A stretch of 64,000 nucleotides of DNA, from contig CM066048.1 in assembly GCA_033557465.1 (NCBI GenBank), positions 18,514,305 to 18,578,304 of the forward strand. The letters run 5' to 3'. Numbering within the stretch: the stretch's first letter is position 1; each line of letters begins with the position of its first letter. The notes below the pieces were generated by a model. The model was not told the DNA's origin and did not search any database. It saw only the letters and a list, made by a program, of their open reading frames with translations. Below, in pieces: positions 1 to 9,700 of this stretch. Origin of the DNA: Ichthyophis bannanicus. Lineage: Eukaryota > Chordata > Amphibia > Gymnophiona > Ichthyophiidae. The position numbers and the translations under genes were made by a program.

Positions 1-434
1 GCTTCTCAGCTTCCCCATTGAGGGTCGTAGATGGGGTCAAGTTGCAGAACTTTCTCATGTGTCAGACCAATCAGCTAGAGCTGAAGTCTGTTCTTGGCCA
101 CATTTTTTAAGTTGTGCAATGTCCAGTTATTTAAGGACTCTAGTTTTTGTTAATTTTTTGTATTTGTTTTATTCTTATTTATTTCATTTTATGATTATGG
201 GTTATGGTATTTGTGCTCTGTTTTCTTTAATGTTATTATTAATTATAATCTATGGGCATGATATTCAGTGCCGGCGGCTAGTGCTCCTACAGTGGCTAGC
301 TGCCAATGCTGAATCTTAGACACGGATGTTCAATGCCGGTGGTAATATTCAGCCGCTGCCCGGTTAGCTGCTGTGGTAAAAGTAAGGCTGCTGAGTATTG
401 CTGCTACTCTGTTACGACTGGGTGCTGCCCCCTG

Positions 435-470
435 CACACCCCGATGCTAACCAGTTAGCATCGGGGTGTG
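435..470. repeat. Perfect 17-bp inverted repeat (hairpin)
   Basis: Seen: 435-451 (CACACCCCGATGCTAAC) is the exact reverse complement of 454-470, separated by two bases. It lies inside the MITE-like repeat and is probably its folding centre or a separate small palindrome. No protein-binding role is claimed. Confidence 0.8.
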
Positions 471-554
471 TAGCAGCAGCTCCCACGCATATTCAGTGGC
501 ACTAACTGTGCCAGATCTGGACTCCCCTGGTCTCCTTTGAGTTTCCTTACCATT

Positions 555-705
555 CCCCCTCGATGTATCCTGTGTCTACAGCTACTGTGTTGTCTGTCTT
601 GACTAGATTGTAAGTTCTGATGAGCAGGGACTGTCTCTTACATGTTACTGTGCAGCGCTGCGTACGTCTTTCAGCACTATACAAATGCTCAGTAGCAGTA
701 GTAGT
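555..705 (+). repeat. L2/CORE-SINE-type 3' tail fragment
   Basis: Seen: the series TAGATTGTAAGTTCTGATGA, then GCAGGGACTGTCTCTTAC, then CAGCGCTGCGTACG, then a CAGTAGTAG-type simple tail. Established: this order (GATTGTAAGCTC, GCAGGGACTG, CTATAxAAAT tail) is the usual 3' end of L2 LINEs and the SINEs they mobilise. Too short to say which. It interrupts the palindromic repeat around it and is therefore younger than it. Confidence 0.6.
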
Positions 706-800
706 TAGTGCCGTTGAATATCCCTGTCAGCGGCATTTACACGGTTTGCAGGTCTGCACATTGTGTAAATGCCTTTGAATATCAGGCCCTATATGATTGT

Positions 801-1690
801 TAGCTGCTTTGCGGCCTGATTGGGAGAGATGGTCCATACATTTGCAAATAAATACAATTTTGGTTAGTATATGGACCAGTGTATTAATTTATATTTAAAG
901 ATGTTTCTTGGTATCTCACTGTCTCCTTGCAAATTTTTGAAGCCGATTGCATTTCTGCACCCCTTGATAGCATGACAAGATGACATCGTCTGTTTGATAA
1001 TTATTTGAAATCCTAGTCAAGGCCACATAAAAGTCAGTCTCTCTGGAGGAGTCTGGCCGACTGCACTCCTTCTCTCAGGACTTAATCAGTGTCTACGCAG
1101 CCAAAGCCAAAACAGCTCCACTCAAGCACAGTCAGCGACACTCTCCAGAGGGAAGGCTGGGTGCTGTCAGAGCCACCAAAGGCTTGCGAGGAGGGAACTG
1201 TGGACTTGCAGGGAAAGAAATATCCACGTTGGCAGACTGGGGGGAGGGGAGGGGTAGGGTAGGGTAAGAGATATGTCTGGGGGAATGTGGGAGTGCTGGA
1301 GCACATTTGCCTCAAGTGACTCAGACTTTCTATTGAGGGGAGACGGAGAATCTCTGGGCTTTTTTTATGAGTAACTCTTCCAGCTGTTACATCTCATGTA
1401 TTCTCTAGTGGGGCTCCAGGAAAGAGGACACCATGATAGACAAGAGCCAGATGGATATTTATAAGAAAACAAACAGAAGAAAGCAAGTGAGGCTGTTGCA
1501 ATGGGATTATTATAATTTTTTTACTAAGAATTTAAAGCCAACATAGCCCCAAGACAGCATTTGGAATGCATATTGGCTCTTCACTTAAGGTTAAACAAGT
1601 CTGAGTGATCTACTAACTCCATGTCACTAAGGACAAGCAAGCCAGTGCGTTGAGGAGGGAGGGAGGGAGGGGGGAAGAGATTCCATTCTT
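801..1690. other. No gene seen; G-rich tracts
   Basis: No coding region with recognisable family features. 1238-1264 is a G-run series (four or more runs of at least three G) able in principle to form a quadruplex. 1655-1680 is a GGGA-type purine tract. The remainder looks like unique or very old sequence. Confidence 0.5.
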
Positions 1691-1865
1691 TATACGATGT
1701 ATTCTGGAACCTGTAGTTCTGTTCACTTATATATAGCAACCCCAAACTTCAGAACTGCATTTCATGACTGGATGGTGCACTTTGCAATGAAACACATGTG
1801 CACACATTACAACACAATTACACAGCACAATTCTAAGACGCAACGCACCACACATAGGGTTACAG

Positions 1866-1912
1866 TGCTGTATATGTCTTGCAGCACCTTATAAATGTTT
1901 AATAGTAGTAGG
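1866..1912 (+). repeat. Short LINE/SINE 3' tail remnant
   Basis: Seen: a tail ending in GCACCTTATAAATGTTTAATAG and a TAG triplet series, parallel to the tail near 660-705. Only the last 50 bases are present, consistent with a heavily 5'-truncated retroposon. Confidence 0.45.
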
Positions 1913-2040
1913 CAAATTCGAGACACTTATCCAAAGTGTGCTTGGAGGGTAGTGAGGAAGAGACACCTTGCTTGCAAGTTTGATCAACAAGGCATGGAGG
2001 AGAGGAGAGAAGTCACTACCTCCCCCCCCCCCCCCCATCC

Positions 2041-2276
2041 CATGACAGCAATATCACTTCCAAGCTGACAAATTGACAGAGAAATAGAAAAAAGAATGCA
2101 TTCCCCTTGCAGTGAGCAAAATATAAAGATAATGGATATAAATTGTAAAAACTAACATATTTAGATCACTAAATATGAAGCTATTTTATTTGTACTCCCT
2201 CTGTTCCCATTGCTGGAGGCTGCGCACAGCTCTAAAATGCGGGACAATCCTTGAAAACCAGGGACATCTGCTAACC
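2041..2276 (+). mobile_element. Short (deleted) copy of the element that carries the 113-bp satellite
   Basis: Seen: the left end (GCAATATCACTTCCAAG, then ACAGAGAAA and AAATATAAAGA) matches 5925-6010, and the right end (CCCATTGCTGGA ... CAGGGACATCTGCTAACCT) matches 11705-11775 (CCCATTGCTGGA ... CAGGGACATCTGGTAACCT). The left match is preceded by a C17-type homopolymer. The copy is about 236 bp against about 5.85 kb for the other, so it is a deletion derivative without the satellite. Superfamily is not certain; hAT is possible. No target duplication was resolved. Confidence 0.5.
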
Positions 2277-2317
2277 TGAACCACACATCACAATGCAGTT
2301 CTGTGGTGCACTGTGAG

Positions 2318-2519
2318 TAGGGTTACCAACTGGCTCCAGATGCGCCCGACAGGCTTGATCCAGTCCTGGGTTTACCCCATTGCATGCAGGGACATGTAGT
2401 CTTGTTTTTCTTATGGCGTGCAATGGAGAAATCAGAACTACATGTCCCTGCATGCAATGGGGTAGACCCAGGACTGGATCAAGCTTGTCGGGCGCATCTG
2501 GAGCCAGTTGGCAACCCTA
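2318..2519. mobile_element. 202-bp palindromic hAT-type MITE, copy 1
   Basis: Seen: the element begins TAGGGTTACC and ends GGCAACCCTA. The two halves are near-perfect reverse complements for about 85 bp each (for example GGCTCCAGATGCGCC against GGCGCATCTGGAGCC), leaving a loop of about 30 bp. It is flanked by an exact 8-bp duplication ACTGTGAG (2310-2317 and 2520-2527). Established: 8-bp target duplications are typical of hAT transposons. No coding capacity; a transposase in trans must have moved it. Because the whole sequence can fold on itself, any transcript would form one long hairpin. Confidence 0.9.
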
Positions 2520-2527
2520 ACTGTGAG

Positions 2528-3600
2528 CACATCACACACACACACAGCAACTATGTGTCATGCTGCCCATTCCCTTCCCACCTATGATGCAGAAGACACA
2601 TCACAGTACTGCGACTTCTAAAAGCAATCTGACTCCCGTTATCCTGACACATGACTTAACAGCGCAACTCATGTGGAGAAGGCCTTGGGTAGGTTACCTC
2701 ACAGGGTGCCCTGCATGGCAGTACCAGTCTCAAGCCTCTGCCGTCTCGCTTCCCCACCATTCGGGGGTGGGATGCAGAGGCCCAGTGCAGTGGGAAGTGA
2801 AGAAACGAATCAAAACAAAAGAAAGCTCGTTTTACAGTCCCTCTGATGGCCCTCTGGGGCTTTCAAAACAAAATGTCTTTTGGTTTTTTTTTTAATTTAA
2901 AACTGTTTCTTTTGGCTCTTTATTTCTGGTCTTGCTGAAGTTATGTAGAAGGTTTCTTGTAGCTGGATGGGAGCCAGAAAGCCTGACTGGAGCACTTTGG
3001 CCTATTCTTTTTTTTTTGTTGTTCAAAGTTTGATTAGAAGGGTAGAGCTGGCCAGCTGGGTTTGTGGCTTATTGGTTTTGGAATGGAAGAGCATTGGGCC
3101 TGTCCTGATGTAACCCAAGGGGCTCTCCAAGACCTAGGTGGACAACAGAGGTAAGAAACTTAGCAGGATGTGAGCTGAGGAAACAAGATTAAATGCTCAT
3201 TATAATTAATCCAAATTACCATTTCTGTGCAGAACCTCCAGTACTTTCAGCATCTGAAATGCCAGTAAAATTCAGCTGATCTCTGGCAGAGTGTTCCAGG
3301 CCCTTTGGAGAGTGTGCATAAGGCTGTTCAAGTGAAAGCCTTCTTGGCCCAGAGACAGGGTGCTCTATTAGTAACACCGTTTTGCTGAGTTCAGTTCCCA
3401 CTGAGCTGGAAGTGGCTTGGAGTCCAGCCTTGCAGACACCACATATAATATGTCTTCAATTCAATAGAAAGAGATGTTGGAGATGAGGACGATATCTAAA
3501 TTCAAGGAAGCATGGCGCAAGCTACAGGATGTCCAAATGAGAGGAAGGGATTGTAGAGTTGAGCAGGTGGTATGGATGGACAGACTGAATAATTAAATCA
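2528..3600. other. No gene seen
   Basis: Contains a short CA repeat at the left edge, poly-T runs near 2885 and 3010, and otherwise no recognised family. Small open frames here have no recognisable domains and are not called. Confidence 0.5.
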
Positions 3601-3644
3601 TGCAACCTTTCCAATCTTTCAGACTAGCCAGCCAGTACAACAGT

Positions 3645-3735
3645 GCTTCTTAAGTCTCGGAGGCACAGCTATCCAGTTGGGTTTTCAGGATTACCATGAT
3701 GAATATGCATGAGATGCAAAACGCAGTATGTGCCT
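3645..3735. repeat. Partial copy of the second fold-back family (see 49591)
   Basis: Seen: CCAGTTGGGTTTTCAGGATTA followed by CATGATGAATATGCATGAGA matches the arm of the fold-back element at 49591-49770 and its fragment near 49530. Only one arm is present. Confidence 0.5.
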
Positions 3736-4068
3736 TCAAGACAATGCTGACTCCTAGCAATGCTGCAGCTCCTGGGTTTTCTTGGCAGGATGACCAGAAG
3801 TAGATTGCCAGGCCTTTCTTCCTAGGCAATGGAGGATTAAATGATTTGCCCAAGGCCATAAGGAGTGCTAATGCTCTTAGTTACCAAGCCAGTGCTGTTA
3901 CCATTAGGCTACTCCTCCACTCGTACAGTACATGAGATAGATTTACATATATAGAAGATCCATGCATATTCATGCTTTGCACATTTATAATTGCTTCGAT
4001 ATGTGAAATCTTTTTTCTCCACTGCTGACTTGTCATCTATGACACATGCCTCAATCATCAAGCTTTGG

Positions 4069-4410
4069 GACTACTGCAATGGACTGTATCCTGGCTTACC
4101 AAACAAACAACTTTGACGTTTACAGGTAATCCAGAATGCAGAACTAAATTATTCACTGGGAAGACAAGTAGTGGTCATATGACTCCTATGCTCCATTTTT
4201 TGCAATGCTTGCCAATTGAAAAAAGAATCAAGTTCAAAGTCCTCTATTTAGTTTTCAAGACTGTACATTTGCAGAAACCTCACAATTTGGTTACTGTGTT
4301 GACCTATGAACGCATTAGGCAGCTGCATTCTGCTCAACAGCTTTTGTTGAATCTGCCTTCTGGAGTGCAATTATACCCAGTAAGACTTTGCGTATTTGCA
4401 TATTTGGGGC
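4069..4410 (+). pseudogene. L2/Rex-type LINE reverse transcriptase, C-terminal remnant
   Basis: Seen: translation contains DYCNGL near the start, LQVIQNAE about 20 residues later and the charged stretch before the tryptophan-leucine-proline region of L2-type C-termini (family pattern QNAAARL ... HWLP). Frames are broken. Inference: an old, inactivated L2-clade or Rex-type copy on the plus strand. No upstream domains remain next to it, so it is an isolated 3' piece. Confidence 0.55.
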
Positions 4411-4488
4411 CACATTTGTAGGAAGTGGAGGAGGAGGTGGGGAGCTCGAATAGGGCTACAGGGCTGCCTAGAGGGCTCGGAGCTGTCA

Positions 4489-4534
4489 GACCCCTGACAA
4501 AGGTTAATCAGCTGAAACGTGGCCAGGTCGGGCC
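4489..4534 (+). ncRNA. Degenerate type I hammerhead-ribozyme-like motif
   Basis: Seen: stem I halves GACCC (4489-4493) and GGGCC (4530-4534), core CTGACAA (consensus CUGANGA, one departure), GAAA at 4514-4517, and the cleavage-site TC at 4528-4529. Stem III is poorly paired and the altered core G suggests loss of activity. An AATAAA-type signal follows within 10 bases. The same layout occurs at 23823, 27640 and 60856. Established: such type I motifs are found in Penelope-like retroelements and retrozymes. Confidence 0.45.
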
Positions 4535-4737
4535 CTAGAATAAAGTTTCTTTATATGCATGGCTGTCTTCCAGCTGTTTGTGTGTTTCTGTGCTATTTTG
4601 CAGAAGTTACCTCCTCTTCTTTTTGGATTGTAAAGGTAAATACAACATGCAAGATCAACTCTGCAACCCACCACCTTTTTGGTAAGACAGTTATATACCA
4701 CATTGTTTCTAATAATGCCATTTCCCCTTTTTCATCT

Positions 4738-5925
4738 ACCTGCTCAGACTGGAATCTTAGTCTGTTGAACATCCGTTCCATTAAAAACAAAATTACATTA
4801 GTTTACGTTTTAATTCTGTCCCAAAGGCTAGATATTATTGGAATAACTGAAATCTGGCTCAAACCAGGTGAATCCCGCTTTTTGGTGTAGACACACCCTG
4901 ATAAATACCTATTCTTTTCTGCCCCTTATCCCCCTCAGAAAGAGAGATGGAAGAGCAATCTCATAATTCAGAAACTGCACTGTAAAGAAATTTCTCTCTG
5001 TACTCTAACTTCCTCTGAAATTGCTAATGAGTCACCCTCCTCTGAACATTCTTCTTTGTTATCTTCCCCTGCCCCCTTTCACACTTCTCAATGGATGAGC
5101 TGGTTTCAGTAATCACGGAAGTGAATGTTTTACTTGTGATCTACTAATGTACACGTGGATAGGCCTTTTACTAATATTGAACAGCAGTTTTAGAATTTCT
5201 GGACAATTTGTTACTTCAGCTGTCATGTATCATACCTACACATAAATCGGGTTACAGTATTAACCTACTTTTCTCAAAAACATCTTGCCACTCCTTCACC
5301 ACAGCATATGCTCTCCAAGTCTCCTGGTCTGATCATTTGCTATTTACTATCAAACTATGACACGAGTTGGCTTTTAGTATGATTAATAATAGTAGTAGGC
5401 CTCTAAAAACCCTTGAATCCCTAACTCCAGAAACGTTTTTAGAGCATTTCATGTTTAGGGTTGCCAACTGGCTCCAGATGCGCCTGACAGGCTTGATCCA
5501 GTCCTTGGTTTATCCCATTGCATGCCGGGACATGTAGTCTTGCTTTTCTTATGGAGTGCAATGGAAAAATCAGAACTACATGTCCCTGCATGCAATGGGG
5601 TAAACCTAGGACTGGATCTAACCTGTCAGGCGCATCTGGAGCCAGTTGGCAACCCTATTCATGTTCCCTATTTTGAATGCTCCTCTCAACAACATAGACC
5701 AGTCTCTTCCACCAAGCATTGGAGAAAACTTAATAAATTAGCCCCTTCACAGAGAATTGCTCCCAAAAACATACCGCTCGGCCATGGTACAATACAACAC
5801 TCCATGGAAAGACGAGGCAATTAAAGACAAGTTGAATGCCTCGTTTTCCTGTTACAAATCCTTGCAGACGAAATCTAAAACAATGCTTAGGCAGGCAAAA
5901 ACATCCTATATGACATCAATATCAC
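4738..5925 (+). pseudogene. L2-type LINE endonuclease remnant
   Basis: Seen: SLLNIRSIKNK near the start and DIIGITEIWL about 30 residues on are the first two motifs of the APE endonuclease (N-x-R-S and E-T-W-L). A W-SDH-LLFT-like end occurs near 5325-5350, and the region after 5666 encodes the post-endonuclease linker (TPWKDEAIKDKLNASF, YKSLQTKSKTMLRQAKTSY). Many stops and frame changes. The palindromic MITE at 5456-5657 sits inside it, so this LINE is the older of the two. Reverse transcriptase is absent. Confidence 0.65.
5456..5657. mobile_element. 202-bp palindromic hAT-type MITE, copy 2
   Basis: Seen: starts TAGGGTTGCC, ends GGCAACCCTA, same length as copy 1, flanked by an exact 8-bp duplication TTCATGTT (5448-5455 and 5658-5665). 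Arms are about 85 bp with few mismatches. It interrupts the LINE endonuclease remnant. A third, diverged relative is at about 51660-51855. Confidence 0.92.
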
Positions 5926-6340
5926 TTCCAAGCAGACAAGTCAACAGAGAAACAGAAACAGTGATGCATTTCCCCTGTACTATGCCAAATATAAAGAAAA
6001 GGGATGTGAATTCTAAAAATGGACATATTCCAAACACTAAACTTAAAATAAACTTTATTTCTACCTTTGTTCTCTGGCCATTTCTTTTTTCTAATCATCT
6101 TACTCCCAATCTCTGCTTTCTGCTTTTTTCTGACTGTCGTCTCTTAACACTGTTTCCAGTTCTTTTCGCTCTTCTTGTCTTCACTCCTCCCTTACATCTA
6201 GCTCTGACATTGATTTTTAATTTTCAGCCTTCTTCCATTTATTTTTCTATCCACTGGGATTTCAACCCTCCTCACCATTCACACCTCAGTCCCCCTCTTT
6301 TTACTACAGCTACCTAAATCTTTCTAATCTCCTTCACCCC

Positions 6341-6727
6341 ATAAGAACATAAGATATGCCATACTGGGTCAGACCAAGGTTCATCAAGCCCGGTATCCTG
6401 TTTCCAACAGTGGCCAATACGTACCTAGCAGATTCCCCAAGAGACACAGGTTCCACAATACTTGTATTGGGTCAAGCAGTGGATATTCAGGGTCCCCTTC
6501 AATAATGGTTTATGGACTTTTCCTCCAGGAACTTGTCCAAACCTTTTTTAAACCCAGCTACACTAACAGCCTTTACTACATCCTCCGGTAGCAAATTCCA
6601 GAGTTTGATTATACGTTGAGTGAAAAAATATTTTCTTTTATTAGTCTTAAATAGTTTACCCTGTAGCTTCATTGCATGTCCCCTAGTCTTTCTATATTCT
6701 GACAAGGTAAACAATTGATCTACGTTA
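6341..6727 (-). mobile_element. CR1 LINE 3' fragment, copy A
   Basis: Seen on the minus strand: the CR1 C-terminal translation ([38 protein letters not shown], then FKKGLDKFLEE) and the conserved 3' UTR ending in a CTTATG-type octamer repeat. Only the last about 80 codons and the UTR are present, so it is a 5'-truncated insertion. The minus open frame runs on into the satellite (6499-7233) and gives a 244-residue chimaeric frame of no clear meaning. Confidence 0.85.
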
Positions 6728-6739
6728 ACCCAGTCACCA

Positions 6740-9700
6740 TCTCTCTCTCTCCTTTCCCAGCCTCTTTCTATCTCCCCCATGCCCATATCCAAATATCTCA
6801 CACTATCCTTCCAGCCCCCTGCTTTATGTCCAGCATTTCCCCTTATCTTCCGAAGCTTACCCTGTACATTTTCCCTCCCTGTGTCTAGCATCTTTCTCCT
6901 TCCCTTCTCTCTGCTCCTGTCCTGCATTTCCCCTTCTCTTCCCTGTTCTCCTATAGACTTCCATCTTCCCTTTCCCCCCTCCAGATATCCAGCATCTCCC
7001 CTTCCATTCTCTACTCCCCATGTGCAGCATCTCCCCTTCCCTTCTACTCCTCTCCCAGGTATCTGGTATCTCCCCTTTCCTTTCCTCCCCAGCTCAGATA
7101 TCCAGCATCTCCCCTTCCATTCTCTACTCCCCATGTCCAGCATCTCCCCTTCTCTTCTACTCCTCTCCCAGGTATCTGGTATCTCCCCTTTCCATTCCTC
7201 CCCAGTCCAGATATCCAGCATCTCCCCTTCCATTCTCTACTCCCCATGTCCAGCATCTCCCCTTCTCTTCTACTCCTCTCCCAGGTATCTGCTATCTCCC
7301 CTTTCCTTTCCTCCCCCCTCCAGATATCCAGCATCTCCCCTTCCATTCTCTACTCCCCATGTGCAGCATCTCCCCTTCTCTTCTACTCCTCTCCCAGATA
7401 TCTGCTATCTCCCCTTTCCTTTCCTCCCCCTCCAGATATCCAGCATCTCCCCTTCCATTCTCTACTCCCCAGCATCTCCCCTTCTCTTCTACTCCTCTCC
7501 CAGGTATCTGCTATCTCCCCTTTCCTTTCCCCCCTCCAGATATCCACCATCTCCCCTTCCATTCTCTACTCCCCATGTCCAGCATCTCCCCTTCTCTTCT
7601 ACTCCTCTCCCAGGTATCTGCTATATCCCCTTTCCTTTCCTCCCCAGCTCAGATATCCAGCATCTCCCCTTCCATTCTCTACTCCCCATGTCCAGCATCT
7701 CCCCTTCTCTTCTACTCCTCTCCCAGGTATCTGCTATCTCCCCTTTCCTTTCCTCCCCCTCCAGATATCCAGCATCTCCCCTTCCATTCTCTACTCCCCA
7801 TGTCCAGCATCCCCCCTTCTCTTCTACTCCTCTCCCAGGTATCTGGTATCTCCCCTTTCCTTTCCTCCCCAGCTCAGATATCCAGCATCTCCCCTTCCAT
7901 TCTCTACTCCCCATGTCCAGCATCTCCCCTTCTCTTCTACTCCTCTCCCAGGTATCTGCTATCTCCCCTTTCCTTTCCTTTCCTCCCCCTCCAGATATCC
8001 AGCATCTCCCCTTCCATTCTCTACTCCCCATGTCCAGCATCTCCCCTTCTCTTCTACTCCTCTCCCAGGTATCTGCTATCTCACCTTTCCTTTCCTCCCC
8101 AGCTCAGATATCCAGCATCTCCCATTCTCTACTCCCCATGTCCAGCATCTCCCCTTCTCTTCTACTCCTCTCCCAGGTATCTGGTATCTCCCCTTTCCTT
8201 TCCTCCCCCCTCCAGATATCCAGCATCTCCCCTTCCATTCTCTACTCCCCATGTCCAGCATCTCCCCTTCTCTTCTACTCCTCTCCCAGGTATCTGGTAT
8301 CTCCCCTTTCCTTTCCTCCCCCTCCAGATATCCAGCATCTCCCCTTCCATTCTCTACTCACCATGTCCAGCATCTCCCCTTCTCTTCTACTCCTCTCCCA
8401 GGTATCTGCTATCTCCTCTTTCCTTTCCTCCCCAGCTCAGATATCCAGCATCTCCCCTTCCATTCTCTACTCCCCATGTGCAGCATCTCCCCTTCTCTTC
8501 TACTCCTCTCCCAGGTATCTGCTATCTCCCCTTTCCTTTCCTCCCCCCTCCAGCTATCCAGCATCTCCCCTTCTCTTCTACTCCTCTCCCAGGTATCTGC
8601 TATCTCTCCTTTCCTTTCCTCCCCCTCCAGATATCCAGCATCTCCCCTTCCATTCTCTACTCCCCATGTCCAGCATCTCTCCTTCTCTTCTACTCCTCTC
8701 CCAAGTATCTGCTATCTCCTCTTTCCTTTCCTCCCCCCTCCAGATATCCAGCATCTGCCCTTCCATTCTCTACTCCCCATGTGCAGCATCTCCCCTTCTC
8801 TTCTACTCCTCTCCCAGGTATCTGGTATCTCCCCTTTCCTTTCCTCCACAGCTCAGATATCCAGCATCTCCCCTTCCATTCTCCACTCCCCATGTCCAGC
8901 ATCTCCCCTTCTCTTCTACTCCTCTCCCAGGTATCTGCTATCTCCCCTTTCCTTTCCTCCCCCCTCCAGATATCCAGCATCTGCCCTTCCATTCTCTACT
9001 CCCCATGTCCAGCATCTCCACTTCTATTCTACTCCTCTCCCAGGTATCTGCTATCTCCCCTTTCCTTTCCTCCCCAGCTCAGATATCCAGCATCTCCCCT
9101 TCCATTCTCTACTCCCCATGTGCAGCATCTCCCCTTCTCTTCTACTCCTCTCCCAGGTATCTGGTATCTCCCCTTTCCTTTCCTCCCCACGACAGATATC
9201 CAGCATCTCCCCTTCCATTCTCTACTCCCCATGTCCAGCATCTCCCCTTCTCTTCTACTTCCTCTCCCAGGTATCTGCTATCTCCCCTTTCCTTTCTTCC
9301 CCCCTCCAGATATCCAGCATCTGCCCTTCCATTCTCTACTCCCCATGTCCAGCATCTCCCCTTCTCTTCTACTCCTCTCCCAGGTATCTGCTATCTCCCC
9401 TTTCCTTTCCTCCCCCCTCCAGATATCCAGCATCTGCCCTTCCATTCTCTACTCCCCATGTCCAGCATCTCCCCTTCTCTTCTACTCCTCTCCCAGGTAT
9501 CTGCTATCTCCCCTTTCCTTTCCTCCCCAGCTCAGATATCCAGCATCTCCCCTTCCATTCTCTACTCCCCATGTCCAGCATCTCCCCTTCTCTTCCACTC
9601 CTCTCCCAGGTATCTGCTATCTCCCCTTTCCTTTCCTCCCCAGCTCAGATATCCAGCATCTCCCCTTCCATTCTCTACTCCCCATGTCCAGCATGTCCCT

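Larger units (their letters stand above)
245..800. repeat. Palindromic MITE-like repeat interrupted by an LINE/SINE tail
   Basis: Seen: the phrase ATATTCAG(T/C)GSC recurs in forward orientation near 261, 346 and 488 and in reverse orientation as TTGAATAT near 713 and 775. The 18-bp stretch near 488-505 (ATATTCAGTGGCACTAAC) is matched in reverse complement at 16 of 18 positions near 701-718. The palindrome is split by the separate tail repeat at about 530-700. Inference: a non-autonomous DNA transposon with long inverted repeats into which a retroelement tail inserted. No target duplication was located, so the ends are approximate. Confidence 0.45.

Noticed and set aside
59..319. 86-codon open frame
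   Set aside because: Low-complexity hydrophobic translation of AT-rich DNA, no family, partly in a MITE-like repeat.
5757..6317. 186-codon open frame
   Set aside because: Joins the end of an L2 linker remnant to pyrimidine-rich transposon sequence; not a gene.
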